Shown: positions 38,055-46,597 of the stretch, piece by piece
Position numbering within the stretch: position 1 is the stretch's first letter
How the letters are laid out: every line of letters begins with the position of its first letter
Source of the DNA: Lingula anatina
Lineage: Eukaryota > Brachiopoda > Lingulata > Lingulida > Lingulidae
Length of the DNA: 64,000 nucleotides
Direction: 5' to 3'
NCBI RefSeq assembly: GCF_001039355.2
Contig: NW_019775498.1
Coordinates: 228,312-292,311 of the forward strand
Position numbers and translations under genes: made by a program
The notes under the pieces: generated by a model
What the model was told of the DNA's origin: nothing
The model's input: only the letters and a program-made list of their open reading frames with translations
Databases searched by the model: none

Positions 38055-38122
38055 TATTTCTTACCTGATACGTCACGAACCAAAGCACACAGGATTACAA
38101 TTTTAAGCCAGTGTAGCTGCAT
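35152..38122 (-). CDS. Type I membrane collagen-like protein, four exons, 491 aa
   Basis: Exons run 38122-38065, 37724-36801, 36303-35974 and 35315-35152. All introns are phase 1 and GT-AG, and the joined length (1476 bases) is an exact multiple of three. Exon 1 gives a signal peptide ([19 protein letters not shown]); the first junction codon makes Ala20, an ideal cleavage residue. Residues 28 to about 327 are continuous Gly-X-Y triplets of the form GPP-GTx with a Cys at 33. Exon 3 (328-437) holds GMK/GQK-rich triplets with two short interruptions, then a non-collagen stalk. Exon 4 adds a hydrophobic span at about 451-472 followed by the basic 19-residue tail [19 protein letters not shown]. 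The product should be a cell-surface collagen with a luminal N-terminus. The known transmembrane collagens (XIII, XVII, XXIII, XXV) are type II, so this layout is unusual. No specific homologue is recognised. Confidence 0.8.
35974..36303 (-). CDS. Collagen-like gene, exon 3 (imperfect collagen and stalk)
   Basis: 330 bases from acceptor tcaatattacag to the donor gtttgtgg (weaker than the others). It begins [15 protein letters not shown] and GMSAI interrupt the triplets. From about residue 387 it is non-collagenous, ending near [10 protein letters not shown]. Confidence 0.75.
36801..37724 (-). CDS. Collagen-like gene, exon 2 (GPPGT repeat exon)
   Basis: 924 bases following the acceptor gatgattttcag and ending gacccaaag before donor gtaaga. 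It encodes about 300 residues of uninterrupted Gly-X-Y, nearly all alternating GPP and GTx. Pro- and Thr-rich open frames on the opposite strand over the same bases are shadows of this repeat. Confidence 0.82.
36830..37720 (-). repeat. 18-bp-phased GPPGTx coding minisatellite
   Basis: The repeat exon is a degenerate array of 18-base units encoding GPPGTx. Runs such as cctggtggtcctcctgt recur dozens of times on the plus strand. Such arrays are prone to length change, which fits the truncated neighbour at 34209-34690. Confidence 0.85.
38028..38054. repeat. (GATA)n microsatellite
   Basis: A short GATA run in the first intron of the collagen-like gene, 10 bases from the exon 1 donor. Confidence 0.9.
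38065..38122 (-). CDS. Collagen-like gene, exon 1 (signal peptide)
   Basis: It starts at the ATG at 38122 and ends ...tatcag before the strong donor gtaagaaa. It encodes 19 residues plus one base of the Ala20 codon. A basic/aromatic start and the core IVILCAL form the signal peptide. Confidence 0.75.
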
Positions 38123-39079
38123 CCTTCTTTCTATCTGCTCTGAGTCTGATTAATTATGTTTTTAACAAGGAGGTGTCTCTTTCAGCTGTTGGACAAAAGA
38201 AGAGTGCAATATATTTAGCTCAAACATAGAAAAACAAAGCAGTATCAAAGCCAAAGAGTATTTTAGCGCACGATTATTCGTTTGTTTTTACACATTTAAG
38301 TGTAGCTATTTTCAGCAACATAGACCTTTATCTTAATTTGTTTACTTATATGAAGCTCCCATCTAAGTTAAAATTGAATTTATTTGTGAAATAAATAATT
38401 GGAAAACGGTTAGCTTTGAATTGACGAAAGATGAAAACATAAGACACTGGATTTTAAAATGTCAGTTCAAGTGCATTTAATTACATACTGGGTATATAGA
38501 TATATATACAGTTTGTTATTTACCTTACCGTTTCTTACAGCTACTTCTGTGCGTCTATTCTGTTTGGTGGTGCGGAATATTCACTCCGTCTGAACAATGA
38601 CGCCTCTAGTTAATCTGTTTCACGTTTATAGTTTATGACACAGGACATAATACTTTTCAATTTTACTATAACCTTAGGTCAAATGTTGCTCATCCCTCGT
38701 CACATGCCGTGGGCAGTATTGTGTATAGAGTACACAAAAATTTTGCAACACTTTGCCTTTCATCTGTATTGATATATATTTTGATTGATTTTCTATTGCT
38801 ATTTATTTCGATTGTGTATTTGTCTAAAGTTTTCAAATATGTGCATGTTACATCGTTATCTCAGTGATTTCATTTGAAGAATATTTCACAATCCTGGTGT
38901 GCCAGTCCCTTTTATCAACCCTGTAACACGCAAATGCGTTTTTTATATATCTAGGTGTGTCGTTAAACGCTTTGAATACAATAATAACAGTGAACAACGG
39001 GACACAATGCACAAGAGGAGCATATTAAAACTGAATGTGCGGAATGAGTTAGCAATCCTGCTTAATTACAATGGAAGTA
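38123..39079. other. Upstream region of the collagen-like gene
   Basis: AT-rich, with no further exon recognised. The 5' untranslated region and promoter should lie here. A TATA-like ggtatataga near 38490 is on the plus strand, and no clear minus-strand promoter element was chosen. Confidence 0.45.
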
Positions 39080-39362
39080 ACATTTATGTTTCCGTTGTAC
39101 ACTGGTTTAACAACGTTTTAAATGTTTTAATCCCTGTACTGTGAATAAAAGGGGGCGGGCAAACAATGGAGAGACGTATTAATCCCTTCAAAATTCAAAC
39201 GCACAAACACAATAGCTTAGGTGGAATAACACAATACTTAAGACGAGTGAACCCCTTAACGCCGGTTTCTGTGGTCAAGGGCGACAATCAACTGTACCTA
39301 GGTGTAATTAACAGCAGGATACATCAACCAGAAAGTCCCTATTGTTTGTTGCGGCGGTAGGA
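39080..39362 (+). repeat. Direct repeat R, right copy
   Basis: Fuller copy of the repeat at 33955-34208, with extra bases in the middle (about 39236-39282). The two copies bracket the collagen region about 5.1 kb apart in the same orientation. Confidence 0.85.
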
Positions 39363-39490
39363 TTATAGCTTTAAGAGGCTATACCGCGTGCTACCGCGTG
39401 CCACTAAACCGTCTCCCGTAGCGAACTGTCCTTTTGTTCACTAGCTTGGCACGCGCAGCTGATCATATTTTAAGTGTTGCTAGCCAAGAA

Positions 39491-39658
39491 CAGGCCCGTA
39501 ACCAGCAATTTCAAAAGGGTGGTTCTTTTTCTGAAAAAGTGGACCTTTTCCCATAAAAACCTCTTGTACCTAAATCAAATTTTACCCAGAGTGGACCTTT
39601 TCCCAGCAAAAGGGGCGATTCTTTCGAACCCCCAGAACCCCCCCTGGCTACGGGCCTG
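39491..39658. mobile_element. MITE with caggcccgta termini and 6-bp target duplication
   Basis: 168 bases begin caggcccgtaaccagc and end with the inverse ctggctacgggcctg. The flanks repeat caagaa on both sides (39485-39490 and 39659-39664). The interior has two copies of agtggaccttttccca. It is non-coding. Such caggcccgtagccag ends are familiar from nonautonomous elements of several animal phyla, probably hAT-like; the superfamily is not proven here. Confidence 0.85.
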
Positions 39659-39664
39659 CAAGAA

Positions 39665-40129
39665 GATATAACTTCCTGTACTAGCAAACTGCTAGTTAAA
39701 TTTGGTATCAGTTATTTAATTCAATATGAAGTGTTCCGTAGTCAAAAACTGAATTTGATTAACATGCATAAGCATCAGCATTGTGCATCAGCATGATCAA
39801 CAATTCACCATGTTTCAAAATTCTTATTGCAGATAGTATTTATAAATTATGAATGATGATGGCCAAAAATTTTGAAGATTAAAGATGCTCCGTATATAAA
39901 TTTCCATCCTCGCGACCTGTGTAAAAAATAAAGATTAAAAGTAACAAAGAAAGCAACATTTTTTTTAATATTTACAGAACAAGCTGAAATGTAGCCTCAA
40001 TTACTAAAAAAATTTATTTGATATGGACAATTGGCTTGTACCAGTCTTATTTTATTAACATTCTCCATCGTCACCGTTGAATTAACATTATTATTTTACA
40101 GCACTAACCTTATTTAACAATCTAATTGT
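39665..40129. other. Intergenic, no gene seen
   Basis: AT-rich sequence with no open frame of note. Confidence 0.5.
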
Positions 40130-41540
40130 TTAGGCCTGGTTTAAGTTTGTTTAAGAAATGATAGCTGTCGTGTTTAACAATAGACTGCCAGCTATAGTAA
40201 GATCCCCCTCCTCTTTTAACCGATGTCATTCATTGTTAATTGCCCGTACTTTATATAGTGTGATCACACTGTCAGTCTTCCCCCTGTTACACGCTGGAGT
40301 TAAATTGTCCTTGGGCCACTGCTCGATATTTTTTCCTATTCTGTTGTTTATATAAACTTTTTCACTTCTTTTCAAATATTTTCATCTCATTTTCCATTGT
40401 GCGCTCCGAGAAACAGATTATTATTTCCCACAACAGAATAAGTTTTAAAGCAATTTGTCAGCTCATAACTATGACATGGCGCCCTTTTTTCTGGTTGCTG
40501 TTTAAAAATGGACATTAGTTTGTCGAGGTTTAATGCTTACCCTAACGAAAAAGTCCTATAGGATCCTTTCGGGCTTTTTCGTAAGGGTAGCTCTTATAAC
40601 GTTATATTTATGTGCATCTAAACGATAAGATGTCAGTTTTATACTTGACTGTTATTGCCCGGTGTCGCACGTATGCTTTCTTACAACAGTGATCTAAAAC
40701 AGGTCGCTAGTGGATTTAAATATAGCAAATCTGTTCGACAGGACGTTTCTCCACAGCGGCCGAACACACAGTGATTGTACAGGCCTTGGTTTTAGCTTGT
40801 TTGAAATGATAACAATCACGTTTAACAACAGAGTGTGAGCTATAGTAAGACCCCCCTCTTCTTTAACCGATGTCATACATTGTTAATTGGCCGTACTTTA
40901 TATCGTGTGATCACACTGTCAGTCTTCACATGTTACACGCTGGAGTAAAATTGTCCTTGCGACACTGCTCGATATTTTCTCCTATTCTGCTGTTTATATT
41001 AACCTTCTCATTTATTGTTGTATAATATCATCTCATTAACCATTGTTCGCTCTTAGAAACGGGGGATTTAGCCATTTTTCTCATAACTATGACAGGGCAC
41101 CCTTTTTTCTCGTTGTTGTTTAAAATTGGACGTTAGTTTGTCGAGGTTTATTGCTTAGCTCTTATCGCGTTATATTTGTGTGCATCTAAACGATAAGATG
41201 TCAATTTTTCACTTCACTGTTATTGCCCGGTGTCGCACGTATGCTTTCTTACTACAGTGATATAAACAGGTCGCTAGTGGATTTAAATATAGCAAATTGA
41301 AAAAATCTGTTCGACAGGACGTTTCTCCACAGCAGCCGGACACACAGCAATTGTGAAGGCGTGATTTTAGCTTGCTTGAGATTGATAACAATCGCGTTTA
41401 ACAATAGATTGCGAGCTATAGTAAGAACCTCTCCCTCCTCTTTAAGCGACGTCACAATTAACAGTACTATAATGTAAAGGCGACAAGTTATTAGATTGTC
41501 AGCCTTTTCCCTTGTTGCACATTGGTCTTCGATTATCATT
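40130..41540 (+). repeat. Tandem duplication, about 0.65 kb unit, about 2.3 copies
   Basis: The word series agctatagtaaga, tgtgatcacactgtcagtctt, ataactatgaca, tttgtcgaggttta, aaacgataagatgtca, gcccggtgtcgcacgtatgc and cgacaggacgtttctccaca occurs once from about 40155 and again from about 40810. A third partial start lies near 41395. Copies are about 85-90 percent alike by eye. Only short frames are present. Confidence 0.8.
40540..40587. mobile_element. 48-bp foldback element with TA target duplication
   Basis: The element reads ccctaacgaaaaagtcc at the left and gggctttttcgtaaggg at the right, near-perfect inverted ends of 17 bases. TA flanks both sides (40538-40539 and 40588-40589). The second tandem copy of the host repeat reads gcttagctct here, with one TA and no insert, so it is an empty site. 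The TA duplication suggests mobilisation by a Tc1/mariner-type transposase. Confidence 0.85.
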
Positions 41541-42094
41541 TCCCTACTGCTACATATTAGCTTTTATTGGCATTTTTTTTTTAAAAATCGTATTTATTTT
41601 TTATACTTTTACTACATTAGTCTTAGTGTGTTATGAGAAACGGGGGGATTTTTAACACAGCAAAAGAAATGGGAGTGGGGGGTTCAAGATCAAAAGGATT
41701 TTTTTAAGGAATTGTCTAATAGGTTGCTGTGTTATTTAAACCAAAACGATTTCCTGAAAATCAAATTAAAAATTAATGTCTATTCCAAAAAAGTGTACAT
41801 TAATACATCAATGAGTTTGCATTTAATGTAATTCCTCCTTAAGGGTTATGTGCTGAATATAATGGCACACCTTGATGCGAAACAGTCTATTGTTTCTTCC
41901 ACCTTGGGTCCCTTATATTTAAGTACTATGTTGTATTACTCATATTATCCATTCCATTTGACACTCTCTCTGTTTTTCTCCCTTCCACTCTCTCTTGTAA
42001 GGAGGGGAAATAATAAAGCACCAAAATTTTGCATCGATCTTCAGAAAAGAAATGAGTCAATGAACCAGTGGGCTGGTCCACAACGTCCGATATA
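41541..42094. other. Intergenic, no gene seen
   Basis: Low-complexity AT-rich stretch with T runs. An 81-codon frame at 41850-42095 has no domain and is not supported. Confidence 0.5.
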
Positions 42095-42337
42095 GCAAAA
42101 TTAAATCAAATGACAGCTGGCACAATTTTAACTGCAGTTAGCTAGTGTCGCTAAAGATATAATCCGCGCTTGAAGCTGTTGAACAAAAGGATGGTTCGCT
42201 ACCGTTTGTTTACATAAGTTCTCTAAGGGGGCGTACCTACCCAGGCGAACAGGGGATTAGGCTAGTCACTATAAGCCGTCAACAATCGTTTAGCGACCCT
42301 ATCATTATACACTCCCTCTATTGTATTTTCCACCGCA
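42095..42337 (+). repeat. Dispersed repeat shared with copy B upstream part
   Basis: This aligns with 26393-26640 (gacagctg.cacaattttaac, gaacaaaaggat.gttcgc, gtttacataagt.ctc and gggggattaggc.agtcac types). It joins directly to copy D of the dispersed unit, as in copy B. Confidence 0.7.
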
Positions 42338-44351
42338 ATAATCACAGTGTAATCTTCAAATGGTCCACGGGGTAAATATACTAGAACGGTATATACTTTG
42401 TTCAGATTTTTAATAAAATGTTCTGTACTTCTATCTCGAAAACTTTATGTACTTGTACTCCATGAAAATAAATTGTTTGATAAAATTAATATCTATCCTT
42501 GATTTGCATCATCACACTAAGAAATATTCAGAAAATGGATGAAAAGATTTGAATTTTGTACTCTTAATTTTATATTTGTATATAAATATATATATTCTTC
42601 GGGGGTAATCGTCCGGGGGGGGGGATTGTCCTGGGGGGGATATTGTCCGGGGGGAATAGTCCGGGGGGGATTGTCCTGATACCGTATGAGTAAAATATCG
42701 CAAGGGCAATGTACATGTAGAAGCCAATCAGAGGTTTAAGCTAGATACAACACCTGTTCGGTATTTTGTCATATCATGCTTATTTTCGAGCATGATACCG
42801 TGCCTAACAAAACATATTGCCGTTCATCACCAATACCTGAGTGACTTAGGTGTGATTTCCTGCAAGGCTGTCAATAGTTCCCAAATTGGGTTGTTCAAGT
42901 AGCGATCAAAGTGGTCTCCTCCTCGACATGCTCGTGATTATCTTGTTATGACCCAAACAATCAACGGTTAATAGGCTTCTTAACAGCATGTCAGCTTGTT
43001 ATCGACCCGTCAAAAGGTACTGTAGCTGACAGACGTCATAACTGCTTTGTTGTGAAGTTATAAGTGACATATCTGAGACGGAATATGTCGGAAGTATCGC
43101 AAAATTTAAATCATGTTTACCATGTTGTGCGGTAGTCGTGTATGTCTTTATAGGTACAGTACCTATACAAGCTGTACGACTTAAGTTTTGATTGGGAAAG
43201 TGCCAATGCCGATCAATCAGTTTACTATCCTCGACATCTGCAAAAAAGTATTCTTAGTCAGAAGCATTTGAAAAAATCATCAGTTGTTATCATGATGGTT
43301 ATTTGACTTTTGATCTGACAAATTAATGTTCCATCTGAAAAACGACTTACCAAAACCAAACCAAAGTGTACCTCACTGAATAAAAGCACTCTTTCTTTAA
43401 AGGCTAAAAATCATATTAAGATACAAATGTTAAATTCTTCATTTGTATGGGATTTGGTTGGTCTTCTTGACATTCATGAGATATACATGTACCGGTGTAC
43501 CGCCTTGTGGTCAGTCCCCTTGAATTTGTAAAATTTTGTTTTAACTTTGTAATTTTTTTATGAAAATACCGTAAAATTCGCTATTTTGTATCTAATAGTC
43601 GTTTGCTATTATTTTTACATTTAATGTTTCGACATTTCTTGATTTTTAAATCGGCGCGTTTCTTTTCTTTATTGGCTTATCTTCTGAAAACATTACTTGT
43701 CATTCAGTTGTTTTGTAAAAATATATACCGGGTATATTGTGATCAGTAGTGAACTGCACTACATGTAAAACGTCCAATGTTACTCGAAGGTGAAACTCAT
43801 ATCGGAATTTCATTTTTTACGAGTTTCAATCGATCACATCCGGAATGTAAACATATATATATATATATATAGTCGTAAGTCTAATGTGTCAAAGGCAATA
43901 TCATAAAGTTATAATTAACAAAATTTAATTCAATTACCATGGACAGTTGCGGATTTAAAGTTTACAGTTCGGGGCATCTTTTTCTTTTTTAATCCACCAA
44001 ATATATATTCTTACTAGTCCAATCATTTTGCACATTTAATTTCATGAGTCCAATAATTTGTTGATATTCATCTTAAGTAAAGGAAAAACCATGTGTTATG
44101 GTAGATAATCTTGGTACATACCAGTACTTGTCGTTAAAGAGAGTCGTATTCTAATCAATAGGATGTGGCTATCTCCAGTGATTCAACAATTAGTTAGATG
44201 AGATCCACCATTGATGATCATTTTCCCCTTGTGAAAAACCTAAAAAAAATTCCAGTAACGGTAATTTCCATAATAACAAGACCCAAGACGCCTTTTCTCT
44301 TTCTTATTTACAGGTCGAATTGTATGTTACTCAAGAGTACCAACGAAGGAT
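42338..44351 (+). repeat. Near-identical duplicated segment 3, copy 1 (unit D)
   Basis: A 2.0 kb block repeated at 44493-46505 and ending directly at a lone N (44352). It contains the G-run motif repeat (about 42598-42680) and diverged versions of the A/B/C unit landmarks (gcttgttatcgacccgtcaa, gacttaggtgtgatttcctg). No gene is supported. Confidence 0.9.
42598..42682 (+). repeat. G-run array, quadruplex-prone
   Basis: Five G runs of 5-10 bases are separated by attgtcc- or aatagtcc-like spacers. It is repeated at 44758-44825 and, inverted, at 33405-33465. Confidence 0.8.
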
Positions 44352-44352
44352 N
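44352..44352. other. Single-base assembly gap
   Basis: A lone N at the end of copy 1 of duplicated segment 3. About 140 bases not found in copy 1 follow before copy 2 starts. Confidence 0.95.
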
Positions 44353-44492
44353 ACTTACTGCTTACTTACCAGTTAATTTTTTCAGCTGTTACATTTTATA
44401 AATGTTCTTACTAAGTGTTGATCTATAATAACCTTTTGAAAATCCCATGTTTTTCATCCTATTTGTAAGAATTAACCACTTTATCTTCTAGG

Positions 44493-46505
44493 ATAATCAC
44501 AGTGTAATCTTCAAATGGTACACGGGGTAAATATACCCAGACTTAATACTAGAACGATATATACTTTGTTCAGATTTTTGATAAAATGTTCTGTATTTCT
44601 ATTTTATGTACTTGTACTCCATGAAAATAAATTGTTTAATAAAATTATTATCTATCCTTGATTTGCATCATCACACTAAGAAATATTCAGAAAATGGATG
44701 AAAAGATTTGAACTTTGTACTCTTTACTTTATTTTTGTATATAAATATATATATTCTTCGGGGGGAATTGTCCGGGGGGGGGGTGATATTGTCCGGGGGG
44801 AATAGTCCGGGGGGAATTGTCCTGATACCGTATGAGTAAAATATCGCAAGGGCAATGTACATGTAGAAGCCAATCAGAGGTTTAAGCTATATACAACACC
44901 TGTTCGGTATTTTGTCATATCATGCTTATTTTCGAGCATGACACCGTGCCTAACAAAACATAATGCCGTTCATCACCAATACCTGAGTGACTTAGGTGTG
45001 ATTTCCTGCAAGGCTGTCAATGGTTCCCAAATTGGGATGTTCAAGTAGCAATTAAAGTGATTTCCTCCTCGACATACTCACGAGTGATTATCTTGTTATT
45101 ATATGACCCAAACAATCAACGGATTGTCAGCTTGTTATCGACCCGTCAAAAGGTACTGTAGCTGACAGACGTCATAACTGCTTTGTTGTGAAGTTATAAG
45201 TGACATATCTGAGACGGAAAATGTTGGAAGTATCGCAAAATTTGAATCATGTTTACCATGTTGTGCGGTAGTCGTGCATGTCTTTATACAGGTACAGTAG
45301 GCTACCTATACAAGCTGTGCAACTTAAGTTTTGATTGGAAACGTGCAAATGCCGATCAATCAGTTTATTATCCCCGACATCTGCAAAAAAGTATTCTTAC
45401 TAAGAAGCATTTGAGAAAATCATCAGATGTTATGATGATTGTTATTTGATTTTTGATCTGACATATAATGTTTCAGGACTTTTGTCACCTCCATCTAAAA
45501 ATCGACTTGCCAAAACCAAACCAAAGTGTACCTCACTGAATAAAAGCACTCTTTCTTTAAAGGCTAGCAATCATATTAAGATACAAATGTTAAATTCTTC
45601 ATTTGTATGGGATTTGGTTGGTCTTCTTGACATTCATGAGATATACATGTACCGGTGTACCGCCTTGTGGTCAGTCCCCTTGAATTTGTAAAATTTTGTT
45701 TCAACTTTGAAATTTTGTATGAAAATACCGTAAAATTCGCTATTTTGTATCTAATAGTCGTTTGCTATTATTTTTTCATTTAATGTTTCGACATTTCTTG
45801 ATTTTTAAATAGGCGCGTTTCTTCTCTTTATTGGCTTATCTTCTAAAACATTACTTGTCATTCAGTTGTTTTGTAAAAATATATACCGGGTATATTGTGA
45901 TCAGTAGTGAACTGCACTACATGTAAAACGTCCAATGTTACTTGAAGGTGAAACTCATATCGGAATTTCGTTTTTTTACGAGTTTCAATCGATCACATCA
46001 GGGAATATAAACTAATATATATATAGTCGTAAGTCTAATGTGTCAAAGGCAATATCATAAAGTTATAATGAATAAAATTTAATTGAATTACCATGGACAG
46101 TTGCGGATTTAAAGTTTACAGTTCGGGACATCTTTTTCTTTTTTAATCCACCAAATATATATTCTTACTAGTCCAATCATTTTGCACATTTAATTTCATG
46201 AGTCCAATAATTTGTTGATATTCATCTTAAGTAAAGGAAAAACCATGTGTTATGGTAGATAATCTTGGTACATACCAGTACTTGTCGTTAAAGAGAGTCG
46301 TATTCTAATCAATAGGATGTGGCTATCTCCAGTGATTCAACAATTAGTTAGATGAGATCCACCATTGATGATCATTTTCCCCTTGTGAAAAACCTAAAAA
46401 AAATTCCAGTAACGGTAATTTCCACAATAACAAGACCCAAGACGCCTTTTCTCTTTCTTATTTACAGGTCGAATTGTATATTACTCAAGAGTACCAACGA
46501 AGGAT
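44493..46505 (+). repeat. Near-identical duplicated segment 3, copy 2 (unit E)
   Basis: Direct copy of 42338-44351 with offset about 2155 and scattered small differences, including a shorter G-run array. It ends at caacgaaggat, where copy 1 met the N, about 90 bases before the start codon of the ectodomain gene at 46598. The promoter-proximal region of that gene is therefore present twice in the window. Confidence 0.9.
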
Positions 46506-46597
46506 TGAACACTGCTGAGGAGTTATAGTAAGCGATATTAAAGATATTAACTCACGCTCTGTTCTGCGCCACCTGTAAGTGCTACTGCTGCACGAAA

